Positions 18,644 to 27,562 of a stretch of DNA of 64,000 bases are shown here, in pieces. The notes beneath the pieces are model-generated. The model saw only the letters and a list, made by a program, of their open reading frames with translations, was not told where the DNA came from and did no database searches. Numbering within the stretch: the first letter of the stretch is position 1; the number at the start of each line of letters is the position of its first letter. This stretch comes from MKSF01 sp037190225 (GTDB lineage: Bacteria; Bacteroidota; Bacteroidia; Chitinophagales; Chitinophagaceae): assembly GCA_037190225.1 (NCBI GenBank), contig JBBCJL010000002.1:1-64000 (forward strand), written 5' to 3'. The translations under genes and the position numbers were made by a program.

Positions 18644-19663
18644 TTATTTAATTCCGTTACGCCAATGAACATATTTAAAAGCCAGCTTCAGCCTGAATAA
18701 AGATCTTTGCTTCATAGCATCCAGTATAAATCTTTCAAACCTGCCGGCGCCATCAGTGATTTCATTATAATAAGCATCCAGCGCTTTCCGTACTTCTTTT
18801 TCCTGTAGCATGTCCCGTACCATTTTCATGCGGCCGGCACTGCTGATGCCGGGCTGGTTCCTGAAATAAACGGACAGGATGCTTAAAATATTCCGTATCA
18901 TCTTAACGCTGCTCCATCTCTCCATCAGATCCTTATCATATAAATGCCCCGTAAGATGCCGGTACCTGTCCTTATCTTTCACAAAGGCCTCCAGGTAATT
19001 ATGCTTTTTAAGATTCCTGGTAGCGCTGCCTTCCGTTTCCCGGTAACAATAGATCGTTCCCCTGAACACTACCAGCTCCTCCACACATTGCAGGTACGCT
19101 ACATTAAAATACCCGTCTTCACCCAATGGCATGCCCGCAGGAAACTGAACAGCCTGTGATCTTATAACAGCCGTATCGTAAAATTTAGCCGCTACGGAGT
19201 TGCCTAATTCATTCTGAAGGTAAGACGGAATAACGGCATCCAGGATTTCACTTCTGTTAAACTTATCTATATCAGCCCCTGAAAGCAAGGCCTTATTAAA
19301 AAACTGATCTGAAAAATAAGTAGTTACAGAAGCATCCTGGTCCTTTACAGCATCAAAGAAACCAGGCGTCACCGTATCATCCGCGTCAACAAAAGCCAGG
19401 TATCGCCCGGAGGCAGCTGCCATACCGGCATTCCTTGCCGCACTTACGCCCCCGTTCTCCTGCTGTATCAGCCGTATGCGGCCATCCCTGCCAATGAGCT
19501 CCCTGATGATACCCGCGCTGTTATCGCTGCTGCCGTCATCCACACATATGATCTCGAAAGACGAAAAACCGGCCGCCTGTATGCTCTGGAGACAATCTGA
19601 AATATACTCCCCGGCATTATATACCGGTATTACCACTGATACATAAGGCTCACCGGGAGACAT
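18644..19663 (-). CDS. Family 2 glycosyltransferase
   Basis: A 339-residue GT2 enzyme. I choose the ATG at 19663, whose first base overlaps the stop codon of rmlA (TGATG at 19661-19665); a longer frame reaching 19705 would overlap rmlA by 43 bp. Motifs are SVVIPVYNAGEYISDCLQSI, VDDGSSDNS near 41-49, and VDADD near 92-96. The C-terminal part is basic and helical. The coupled start after rmlA places it second in the minus-strand transcript. It resembles capsular GT2 enzymes of unknown specificity. Confidence 0.9.
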   Translation of the reverse strand: MSPGEPYVSVVIPVYNAGEYISDCLQSIQAAGFSSFEIICVDDGSSDNSAGIIRELIGRDGRIRLIQQENGGVSAARNAGMAAASGRYLAFVDADDTVTPGFFDAVKDQDASVTTYFSDQFFNKALLSGADIDKFNRSEILDAVIPSYLQNELGNSVAAKFYDTAVIRSQAVQFPAGMPLGEDGYFNVAYLQCVEELVVFRGTIYCYRETEGSATRNLKKHNYLEAFVKDKDRYRHLTGHLYDKDLMERWSSVKMIRNILSILSVYFRNQPGISSAGRMKMVRDMLQEKEVRKALDAYYNEITDGAGRFERFILDAMKQRSLFRLKLAFKYVHWRNGIK

Positions 19664-20526
19664 CACGATTCGATCAGTTTTAATAAATAATTCCCGTAAT
19701 TGCACTTCAATAAAGGCTGTGCCAGCTTTTTCAGCTGCTCCTCATCAATATATCCCATCCTGAAAGCAACCTCTTCAATAGAGCCCACCTTCAGTCCCTG
19801 GCGCTCTTCTATCACCTGCACAAACTGGGCTGCCTGCATGAGCGAGGACACCGTACCGGTATCCAGCCAGGCTACTCCCCTGTTCAGCAATTCAACCTTC
19901 AGCTTACCTCTTTTAAGGTAGACATTATTGACTTCGGTGATCTCCAGCTCGCCTCTTGCCGATGGCTGTATCTGCTTCGCTATCTCCACCACATCATTAT
20001 CATAAAAGTACAGGCCGATGACCGCATGATTGGATTTCGGGTGCTCCGGCTTTTCTTCTATGGAAGTAGCTTCATTATGCTCATTGAAGGTCACGACCCC
20101 GTAGCGTTCCGGGTCATGCACCGAATAGGCAAAAATACATCCGCCGTCCACATCAATATTGGACTGCATCAGCTTGCTGAGACCTGAGCCGTATATGATA
20201 TTATCCCCTAAGATCAGGGCTACCTTATCATTGCCTATAAATTCCTCACCGATGATAAAGGCCTGGGCAAGACCGTCCGGGCTGGGCTGCTCCGCATAGC
20301 TGAGCTGCAGACCGTAATCGCTGCCGTCTCCCAGCAACCTGCGAAAATTAGGCACGTCCTGGGGTGTAGATATGATCAGTATTTCCCTTATGCCCGCCAG
20401 CATTAAAACAGACAGGGGATAATATATCATGGGTTTATCATATATAGGGAGCAGTTGCTTGGAAACTACCCTGGTCAAAGGATATAACCGTGTTCCCGAC
20501 CCTCCTGCAAGTATAATGCCTTTCAT
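19663..20526 (-). CDS. rmlA: Glucose-1-phosphate thymidylyltransferase
   Basis: A 287-residue protein that makes dTDP-glucose from dTTP and glucose-1-phosphate, the first step to dTDP-rhamnose and other dTDP-deoxysugars. MKGIILAGGSGTRLYPLTRV at the N-terminus and KQLLPIYDKPMIYYPLSVLM are diagnostic; LGDNIIYG, VEEKPEHPKSNH-like and GVAWLDTGT are also present, and the length is that of the RmlA long form. The other genes of the dTDP-rhamnose route (rmlB, rmlC, rmlD) are not in the window, so they must be elsewhere or a different dTDP sugar is made. It lies 77 bp downstream of the dehydrogenase gene, with its own promoter box. Confidence 0.96.
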   Translation of the reverse strand: MKGIILAGGSGTRLYPLTRVVSKQLLPIYDKPMIYYPLSVLMLAGIREILIISTPQDVPNFRRLLGDGSDYGLQLSYAEQPSPDGLAQAFIIGEEFIGNDKVALILGDNIIYGSGLSKLMQSNIDVDGGCIFAYSVHDPERYGVVTFNEHNEATSIEEKPEHPKSNHAVIGLYFYDNDVVEIAKQIQPSARGELEITEVNNVYLKRGKLKVELLNRGVAWLDTGTVSSLMQAAQFVQVIEERQGLKVGSIEEVAFRMGYIDEEQLKKLAQPLLKCNYGNYLLKLIES

Positions 20527-20552
20527 AATTTTTCAAACAAAAAAAAGATGCA

Positions 20553-20560
20553 CAAAGATA
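20553..20560 (-). promoter_or_regulatory. Bacteroidota -7 promoter box upstream of rmlA
   Basis: On the minus strand this reads TATCTTTG, matching TAnnTTTG, 26 bp before the rmlA ATG. It suggests that the string of genes from rmlA downstream has its own promoter. No convincing -33 TTG was found. Confidence 0.45.
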
Positions 20561-20603
20561 GTCATATTTTATATGCCCCTCTGATAATATTTTGTGAATT
20601 CAG

Positions 20604-21872
20604 CTATAAACCATATTGAGTTTCAGCGCCCTGCAGTACCTGTATACCAAAGGTAAAGCCGCCTGTATGCAGCCATTCCCGGCGCTTTTCCATCACCGGG
20701 CCAAAGCCCCTGTGAGCCACTGCCAGTATCCCGATATGATAGGCCCCCTCTATGCTGCCCCTGAGCATCCCGCGGTACTTTTCAGGCACAGCCCTTACAT
20801 CAGCTACGGGGTCATACACATCCACGGAGAGGCCATAGGACAGCAGCTCATCCACCAGGTGAAATACCCTGGAGTTCCTGACATCGGGACAGTCGGCCTT
20901 AAAGGTACAGCCCAGCACCAGGACACGCGACAGCTTCAGGTCCAGGTTATGCTGGATGGCGAGCTTGATGATGCGACCGGCCACATAGAGATGCATTTCA
21001 TCGTTCAGCTTACGGCCCGCCAGTATCATTTCCGGCGTATAGCCATGAAACTGGGATTTATAGGCAAGATAGTAAGGATCTACCCCGATACAATGCCCTC
21101 CCACCAGGCCGGGATAGTAAGGGGCAAAGTTCCATTTGGTAGCCGCCGCTTCCAGCACTTCCCTGGTATCTATATGGAGCAGGCTGAAGATCTTGGACAG
21201 CTCATTGACAAATGCGATATTGATATCACGCTGCGTGTTCTCGATCACCTTGGCAGCCTCCGCTACCTTTATGCAGGATACCTTGTGCAGGCCCGCAGTA
21301 ATGATCCTGCCGTACAGCAATTCCATCCGCTCAACAGCGGTCTTATCCGACCCGGAAATGATCTTCTTAATCGAAGACAGCGGTCTTGACCTATCCCCGG
21401 GATTCACCCGTTCAGGGGAATAGCCCACAAAGAATTCTTCATTGTAAACCAGTCCCGATGCCCCGACAAGTATCGGGACACATTCCTCCTCCGTAAGGCC
21501 CGGGTACACCGTAGATTCGAAGACGACCAATGTTCCCGGCCGCATATACTTTCCGGTCAGCCTGCAGGCCGCTTTCAGCATCGTAATATCCGGGATGTTA
21601 TGGGCATCTACGGGTGTGGGGATCGTAATGATAAATACGTCCATTGTATGAAGCAGTGACGCTTCCGAGGTAACCACCAGCTTTCCTTCCTCCGTGCCCT
21701 TAAGCGCTGCTTTCAGCTGCTCTTCGTTCACTTCCCCATTGCTGTCGTAATGCCTGTTCAGCTCCGCTACCCTGACAGGATCAATATCATAACCGGTCAC
21801 ATTAAAATGCCGGGCAAAAGCCTCCGCCAGCGTCAGTCCCACATATCCCAATCCTATTACCCCTATATTCAT
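20604..21872 (-). CDS. Nucleotide-sugar 6-dehydrogenase (UDP-HexNAc type, TviB/WbpA-like)
   Basis: A 422-residue NAD-dependent dehydrogenase that oxidises C6 of a UDP-sugar to a uronic acid. The Rossmann motif is MNIGVIGLGYVGLTLAEAFA; VFESTVYPG, FFVGYSPERVNPGD and the catalytic-Cys block GLVGGHCIGVDPYYL follow. The SPERVNPGD plus LVGGHCIGVDPYY pattern fits the UDP-GlcNAc/GalNAc/ManNAc dehydrogenase branch (TviB, WbpA, WecC) better than UDP-glucose dehydrogenase. It implies a uronic-acid residue in the polymer. It is the first gene of the minus-strand cluster and is divergent from the metalloprotease gene. Confidence 0.93.
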   Translation of the reverse strand: MNIGVIGLGYVGLTLAEAFARHFNVTGYDIDPVRVAELNRHYDSNGEVNEEQLKAALKGTEEGKLVVTSEASLLHTMDVFIITIPTPVDAHNIPDITMLKAACRLTGKYMRPGTLVVFESTVYPGLTEEECVPILVGASGLVYNEEFFVGYSPERVNPGDRSRPLSSIKKIISGSDKTAVERMELLYGRIITAGLHKVSCIKVAEAAKVIENTQRDINIAFVNELSKIFSLLHIDTREVLEAAATKWNFAPYYPGLVGGHCIGVDPYYLAYKSQFHGYTPEMILAGRKLNDEMHLYVAGRIIKLAIQHNLDLKLSRVLVLGCTFKADCPDVRNSRVFHLVDELLSYGLSVDVYDPVADVRAVPEKYRGMLRGSIEGAYHIGILAVAHRGFGPVMEKRREWLHTGGFTFGIQVLQGAETQYGL

Positions 21873-21944
21873 ATATTTTCCTTAATTTGTTGTAAAATTA
21901 CTTTAATTTTATAGTTAATCTGTCCGCATTAACCTTACGATTAT

Positions 21945-24089
21945 ATGAAACTGACCAATACCGTACGCTGTTTATTTATGCTGTTCCTAAGCAGCCTTTT
22001 ATATGCAAGCAATGCTGTCGCTGCATTATGGGAATTATCAGGGCCGCAGCAATACCGCCTGAACGATGCGGCGATGCAGCATCTCCTTGCGGCTGCCGAA
22101 TTCAAAATGGACCTGCCCCTTCCGGACGGCAGCTTCGCGGTCTATCATTTCCGGAATACACCTGTCCTGTCGCCCGGGCTTGGCGACAAATACCCGGAAA
22201 TACGTACCTATACCGGAACACTGGGCTCAGACAAGCTGGTCACTGCGAAAATGACCGTCTTCAACAACACTTTAAATGTTTATGTCTTTAACGGCAGCAA
22301 GTCCTACCTGGTAGTATCCCGGGACAATGTCTACAACGTATTCTATAAAAAGGACGTACAGCCCCGGAACAGCTTCCGCTGCCTGGATGCCGTACATGCA
22401 ACAGATGCAACGCTGCCCCTTCCCCAGGGCCTGATGGTGGAAAGCGGGAGCGAGCGCAGGAAATACCGGCTGGCGCTGTCCTGCACATATGAATATGCCG
22501 TTGCGGTGACCGGAACGACCACACCGACCAAGGCCCAGGTGCTGGCAGCTATGACCACCACCATCAACCGTGTGAACGGTATCTACGAAAGAGAGCTGGG
22601 GGTCACGCTTGAGCTTGTGCCCAATAATGATACGCTGGTCTTTGTTACCAACAGCTCTTCGGTCTTCACCAATAATAACGCGTATGCGATGCTGACCCAG
22701 AACAGGAATCTCATTAACGCCCGCATCGGTACCGGCAACTACGATATCGGACACGTGTTCAGTACAGGCGGAGGCGGCCTCGCCGCCCTTGCCGGCATCT
22801 GCACTCCCGACAAGGCCGAAGGCGTTACAGGCACTGACGAACCCAAGGACGATCCTTTTGATGTAGACTATGTGTCGCACGAAATGGGACACCAGCTGGG
22901 AGCAGATCATACCTTCAATAAATGTGAAAACGAGGAGATGCACGCCGCGTTCGAGCCCGGCAGCGGCTCTACCATTATGGGCTATGCGGGCATTTGCGGC
23001 AATGAGAACCTTCAGAGCAATACAGATGATTATTTCCACGCATTCTCCAAATATGAGATCAACGAATGGCTGAATGCGCCCGTAAACAGCACCTGCGGCC
23101 TGGGCATAGGCGCTGCCGTCACCCTCACCCCATTCTATGTGGGAAATACGGAGTACAACATTCCCGCCCATACGCCTTTCGAGCTGGAAGCACCTGATCT
23201 GGGAGCAGACCTGTACAACTGGTACCAGTGGGATCTCGGCAATTTCAGGAATACGCAGGCCAACAGCGCCACCTTCGTTTACGGACCTACTTTCCGGTCC
23301 TTTTTCCCGGCTGAGGAAAGGATAAGGGTCTTCCCGCAAACCAGTTACCTGCTGGCCAATAATTTTTCCTATACGGGCGAACGGCTGCCTACGGTAACCA
23401 GGACGCTCCATTTCATCCTGGACGCGCTCACCAGGGACAATAACTGGGGCTACAGCCGTACTTCGGAAGATACGCTCTCCATTCACGTACAAAGCAATGG
23501 CGCTCCTTTCCGGGTACTGCATCCCGATCACCCAGTCACGATCTTAAAAGGTCAGAGCACGGATATCAAGTGGGAGCCGGGCAATACCCCCAACTGGCCT
23601 ATCGTGTGCTCGGATGTCAATATATTCCTTTCAAGGGATGGCGGGCTTACTTTTACAGATACCATAGGGATCAATATCTATAATAACGGGTCTTACCGGT
23701 ACACTTTCCCTGATACCCTGCCTGTAGCCAGCACCTACCGTATCAAAATAAAATGCGCGGATAATATCTTCTTTGATATCAGCAATACCAATTTTACTCT
23801 GGATACGGTATTAAGCCTCCCCGAAGTATTTTCAGATATTGACCGGCACTTCAGCATCTATCCTAATCCCGGCTATGACCTGCTTCATATCCAGCCGGCC
23901 GGCAACAGCACTTATGAGCTGGTGATATATGGCATCAACGGCGCTATGCTGCTGCGCCAGGATATCAACAGGGATAATACGGACGTGGATATCAGCGCCC
24001 TGCCCGCGGCCAATTATATCCTGCAGATCAATGATACCAGGTCCCGGAACCAGTACCGCAAGATCATTACCAAAACCGAACACCGATAG
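21945..24089 (+). CDS. Secreted reprolysin-like metalloprotease with T9SS sorting domain
   Basis: A 714-residue exported protein. It has a signal peptide (about 1-27, ending ASNAVA), a propeptide-like region, and a metzincin zinc site HEMGHQLGADH (about 312-322) in HExxHxxGxxH form, with a downstream Met-turn candidate TIMGYAG. A beta-sandwich region follows. The C-terminus (about 630-714) starts FSIYPNPGYDLLHIQPAGN and has the features of a type A T9SS sorting domain. It is probably released or anchored on the cell surface and degrades extracellular protein. The next gene (Lnt) begins 21 bp downstream, so they are likely co-transcribed. Confidence 0.92.
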   Translation: MKLTNTVRCLFMLFLSSLLYASNAVAALWELSGPQQYRLNDAAMQHLLAAAEFKMDLPLPDGSFAVYHFRNTPVLSPGLGDKYPEIRTYTGTLGSDKLVTAKMTVFNNTLNVYVFNGSKSYLVVSRDNVYNVFYKKDVQPRNSFRCLDAVHATDATLPLPQGLMVESGSERRKYRLALSCTYEYAVAVTGTTTPTKAQVLAAMTTTINRVNGIYERELGVTLELVPNNDTLVFVTNSSSVFTNNNAYAMLTQNRNLINARIGTGNYDIGHVFSTGGGGLAALAGICTPDKAEGVTGTDEPKDDPFDVDYVSHEMGHQLGADHTFNKCENEEMHAAFEPGSGSTIMGYAGICGNENLQSNTDDYFHAFSKYEINEWLNAPVNSTCGLGIGAAVTLTPFYVGNTEYNIPAHTPFELEAPDLGADLYNWYQWDLGNFRNTQANSATFVYGPTFRSFFPAEERIRVFPQTSYLLANNFSYTGERLPTVTRTLHFILDALTRDNNWGYSRTSEDTLSIHVQSNGAPFRVLHPDHPVTILKGQSTDIKWEPGNTPNWPIVCSDVNIFLSRDGGLTFTDTIGINIYNNGSYRYTFPDTLPVASTYRIKIKCADNIFFDISNTNFTLDTVLSLPEVFSDIDRHFSIYPNPGYDLLHIQPAGNSTYELVIYGINGAMLLRQDINRDNTDVDISALPAANYILQINDTRSRNQYRKIITKTEHR

Positions 24090-24110
24090 CACACCCAGAA
24101 CCCCAACCAT

Positions 24111-25640
24111 ATGACAGCCTTTTTTAACCGGTCCGGAATCTTCCTGTTCCCGGCCATCAGCAGTATTGCTTTCTATCTGACCATATTATATGAAATACCT
24201 GTTGCAGGGTTCCTGTGCCTTATACCGCTGATATATACGCTTTCTGAAAACAGCGCATCCCTCAGGCGCCTGCTCACGGCCAATACTGTCTATACAGGAC
24301 TGCTTTACCTTATCATACTGGGCTGGGCTCCCGGCGTAATGGAGGCCTATACCGGCGGCAATACCCTGCTAACCTACCTGTGCTACGCTGCATTCGTACT
24401 GATCGCCCTGGTCATTTCCAACCTGCTTACCGGGCTATACTACCTGGCTGTAAAAGGCGCACGGCGGACCAGCAGCTTTTCCCTGCCGCTGCTGGCATTC
24501 ACCCTGTTCCTGCAGGAAGCGGCCATGTCCGCCCTGCTGCCGGGTATGCCATGGCTGACCCTGCATCTCGCCTACAGTGTCATACATCAGGATTACGTAT
24601 TGCAATGGGCCAGCATTGGCGGTGTGTACCTTATTTCCTTTTGTATAGCGAACTTCAATATGCTGCTATTTATCATATTCCGGTACGCGCACAAGAGGCT
24701 GATGGCTGTACCCCTTTACCTGGCCTTCCTTGTGGCAGGTCTCCTGTTCGGGTACTACAGGCTGGAAAAGGATAATGGCCCGGAGACAGGGGACCCTGGG
24801 CTTAAAATAGCGGTGATCACAGAAAATGTGCCTGCCACCACCAGATGGGATGCAGCTTCCGTCAACAGCCTGGTGGATACTTATTTCAGCCTATGCAGGC
24901 AGGCGCTGGCAACGCAGCCGGACCTGGTCGTATGGACAGAATCGGCTGTACCGTGGACCTATTCCGGGGAGGATGACTTCCTGGACTCCCTTATCAGGAT
25001 CAGCCGGCCCTATAAGGTCTCCCACATTATAGGGATGAACACGGCGGCCGGGCCGGAAAGCGTTTATAACTCCGCCTACTTTATCCGGGACGGGCAGGTA
25101 GCGGGAAGGCAGGATAAAATATACCTGCTCAGCTTTGCTGAAAAGCCGCTGTTCAGCTTCAGCCTCCCTTTCCTGCAGACCGAAGGCTTCAGCGCCGAAA
25201 ACGGGGAGGACATACATCTGTTCCACCTTCAGGATCACAGGATAGGCGCCCTGATCTGTAATGAAAGCAACGTATCCGGCGCAGCCCTGGATATGGCCGA
25301 TGCCGGTGCGGATCTGCTTATTAATATCAGCAATGACAGCTGGTTCAGCAATAGCGGGCTGCTTATGAATATGCACTTTAAAAATGCCCGGCTGAGAGCT
25401 GTTGAAAGCGGCAGGCCGGTCATCGTCAACAGCAACCAGGGGTACTGCGGATATATCAGCGGCAAGGGACAGGTGCTGGATAAGCACCGTCATACATCGG
25501 CGCATCTGGCTACTTATTCAGTTCATAAAAAAATATATAACACTTTTTATTTAGATAATAAAAAATTATTAATTTTATTACTAACATTGCATCCCGTCAC
25601 CCTATATCTTTTAACACGAAAAAAACGACCTATTCAATGA
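24111..25640 (+). CDS. lnt: Apolipoprotein N-acyltransferase
   Basis: A 509-residue inner-membrane protein with about six N-terminal helices (1-218) and a periplasmic nitrilase-fold domain (about 230-475), then a final helix. The catalytic triad can be placed: Glu277 in VVWTESAV, Lys336 in RQDKIYLLSFAE and Cys383 in GALICNES, at spacings close to the E. coli enzyme. ISNDSWF and RAVESGRPVIVNSNQG are further family blocks. It N-acylates lipoproteins in the third step of lipoprotein maturation. It is placed between two T9SS cargo genes and overlaps the next start by ATGA. Divergent N-terminal helices leave open a paralogue with narrower substrates. Confidence 0.9.
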   Translation: MTAFFNRSGIFLFPAISSIAFYLTILYEIPVAGFLCLIPLIYTLSENSASLRRLLTANTVYTGLLYLIILGWAPGVMEAYTGGNTLLTYLCYAAFVLIALVISNLLTGLYYLAVKGARRTSSFSLPLLAFTLFLQEAAMSALLPGMPWLTLHLAYSVIHQDYVLQWASIGGVYLISFCIANFNMLLFIIFRYAHKRLMAVPLYLAFLVAGLLFGYYRLEKDNGPETGDPGLKIAVITENVPATTRWDAASVNSLVDTYFSLCRQALATQPDLVVWTESAVPWTYSGEDDFLDSLIRISRPYKVSHIIGMNTAAGPESVYNSAYFIRDGQVAGRQDKIYLLSFAEKPLFSFSLPFLQTEGFSAENGEDIHLFHLQDHRIGALICNESNVSGAALDMADAGADLLINISNDSWFSNSGLLMNMHFKNARLRAVESGRPVIVNSNQGYCGYISGKGQVLDKHRHTSAHLATYSVHKKIYNTFYLDNKKLLILLLTLHPVTLYLLTRKKRPIQ

Positions 25641-27394
25641 ATAAGATACTTTACTTTCTGACCATTATGCTGCTGATCTCAGCAGAAGCAACGGCGTCGC
25701 TCCGGATGACCTCCTACAGGTGGAGAAATGACGATGGCAACGAAACCACAGCTACCTGGCGGGCAGCCCAGAGCGCACCCATCACGATAAGCAATACCAC
25801 GGATCCGCTACGGTTACGGATAGCCATGGACAATGACAACGGCGCCGGATATGAAGAATATCCTGACGGCTGGCTGCAATATTCATCAGATAACGGGGCT
25901 ACCTGGACAACCATTACCAATGCGCCAACAGATGAGTTTGTCTACCATACCAGCGCCAATGTAACGCATAATGCCGCTACCACCAATCAACTGACCGGTA
26001 CGGCAGGCACCTGGAAAGCCGGAAAGATCATTAATAACTTACCGAACGCCGGCAGCGAGACCATTGTATATGACGGTGAGTTTACGGAATACGAATGGGT
26101 ACTCAAAGCCACGGACAATACCAAATCCAACGCTACCTACATCTTCCAGACGGAATACTGGGAGGATCTGCCTATAACCTACCCGACATTGAATACCACC
26201 TGCTTAAATGCCGTCATCAGCAGCACTACCTCCGGCAGCAGCTGCGGACCGGGAACCATTAACTTAAGCGCCACGGCACCGAACGGAACGATCATTTCCT
26301 GGCGGGATTCCGCCAATAATGAACTGTTCAGGGGACCTGCATTTACCACCCCTGTCCTGACTGCTACCACCACCTATTACGCGGTGCCGGTCAGGCCTTA
26401 CGGCAATAACCAGGAATGCTTTGGCCCCCGGGTAACCGTCACTGCCTCCATTTACCCCGTCCCTACGGTGACCTTAGGCAATGATACGGCTTTCTGTGCC
26501 GGGAATGTCTATAACCTGAAAGCTGTCCCGGGCAATTACCCGTCCTATTCCTGGAATGTGGGCGGTATTACCAATAACATCAATATCAACTCCTCAGGGC
26601 TTTACAAGGTAACGATCACGGATAATAATAACTGCACCGCTTCAGACGAAGTAGAAGTGACCGTGCACCCGCTGCCTACCGTTATGCTTCCTCCTGACAC
26701 CGCTATATGCAAGGGAGATACCGTTACCCTGAATGCAGACCCGCTCAATGAAGGCAACAGCATCCTGTGGAATACAGGCAGCATCAGCCCGGAGATCAAA
26801 GTATATGATGCAGGCACCTATACGGCACAAGCCACCAACCAGTGGAATTGCATCAGCACCGACAAGTTCGTGCTTAATTTCAAAGATACACCACATCTGG
26901 AAGGCATCAACGCGTTCTACCAGTTTGGCAATACCTACATCTTTACCCTGCTCAACCCCCGGTATTATACCAGCGCGGAATGGGATTTCGGTGATAATTC
27001 ACCCCGAAGGACCGGTAACCAGGTATCCCATACCTATAACACAAGCGGCCTGTATGACGTTACGGTCACATTATCACCCGAATGCCCCAATGGCGACCCC
27101 GCCACCTTCCGTCACCGCCTGGATGCGCTGAGCGTGAAAGAAGCAGATATCGACAACAAGATCAGCCTGTATCCTAATCCTGCCCAGCAATACCTCATGG
27201 TAACATCAGAGCTGCTGGACATAGAAACGGTAGTCTTATATGACATTACCGGCAGAAAAATGGATATGGTTCCCGTAGAGCATAACGGCAAAAGCATTAA
27301 GATTGATGTCAGCCAGCTCCCTTCTTCCTTATACACGCTTTACATAGTTACCCCTCAGGGAAGCGTCCAGAAGAAAGTACAGGTCATCAAATAG
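25637..27394 (+). CDS. T9SS-exported surface protein with PKD domain
   Basis: A 585-residue exported protein: signal peptide (about 1-20), an N-terminal beta-rich region (WRNDDGNETTATW), an Ig-like segment with CGPGTINLSATAPNGTIISW and TTTYYAVPV, two repeats of the form LPTV-LG/PPDTAFC/AICKG with WNTG and GTY/GLYKVTITD, a PKD domain (SAEWDFGDNSPRRTG, VSHTYNTSGLYDVTVTL), and a type A T9SS tail (ISLYPNPAQQYLMVTS). It is likely a cell-surface or matrix protein; no enzymatic site is seen. It starts with an ATGA overlap with lnt and ends before a strong terminator. Confidence 0.9.
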   Translation: MNKILYFLTIMLLISAEATASLRMTSYRWRNDDGNETTATWRAAQSAPITISNTTDPLRLRIAMDNDNGAGYEEYPDGWLQYSSDNGATWTTITNAPTDEFVYHTSANVTHNAATTNQLTGTAGTWKAGKIINNLPNAGSETIVYDGEFTEYEWVLKATDNTKSNATYIFQTEYWEDLPITYPTLNTTCLNAVISSTTSGSSCGPGTINLSATAPNGTIISWRDSANNELFRGPAFTTPVLTATTTYYAVPVRPYGNNQECFGPRVTVTASIYPVPTVTLGNDTAFCAGNVYNLKAVPGNYPSYSWNVGGITNNININSSGLYKVTITDNNNCTASDEVEVTVHPLPTVMLPPDTAICKGDTVTLNADPLNEGNSILWNTGSISPEIKVYDAGTYTAQATNQWNCISTDKFVLNFKDTPHLEGINAFYQFGNTYIFTLLNPRYYTSAEWDFGDNSPRRTGNQVSHTYNTSGLYDVTVTLSPECPNGDPATFRHRLDALSVKEADIDNKISLYPNPAQQYLMVTSELLDIETVVLYDITGRKMDMVPVEHNGKSIKIDVSQLPSSLYTLYIVTPQGSVQKKVQVIK

Positions 27395-27415
27395 ATATAC
27401 GGACATAATAATAAC

Positions 27416-27447
27416 AAAAAGCTGTCTTACCAAAGGCAGCTTTTTTT
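27416..27447 (+). terminator. Rho-independent terminator after the T9SS PKD gene
   Basis: The arms AAGCTGTCTT and AAGGCAGCTT pair with one G-U, with a short ACCA-type loop, and are followed by a run of seven T. It lies 22 bp after the stop codon and closes the 21945-27394 operon. Confidence 0.88.
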
Positions 27448-27562
27448 AGAGCCTGTCACGGCCGGACACATACAGCATGATCTTCATAACGGTCCGCAGC
27501 AGCATAGCCGGCCATCATGCAACAACGGATCTACCATCAGTAAATCATTTAAAAATCGCAAG

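Noticed and set aside
19664..19705. Longer start for the GT2 after rmlA
   Set aside because: It would overlap rmlA by 43 bp, and the TGATG overlap at 19661-19665 gives a start directly before the conserved GT2 strand.
22272..23531. A 419-codon open frame antisense to the metalloprotease gene
   Set aside because: The plus-strand frame has a signal peptide, a zinc site and a T9SS domain. The antisense frame has no recognisable domain and is explained by codon bias of the real gene.
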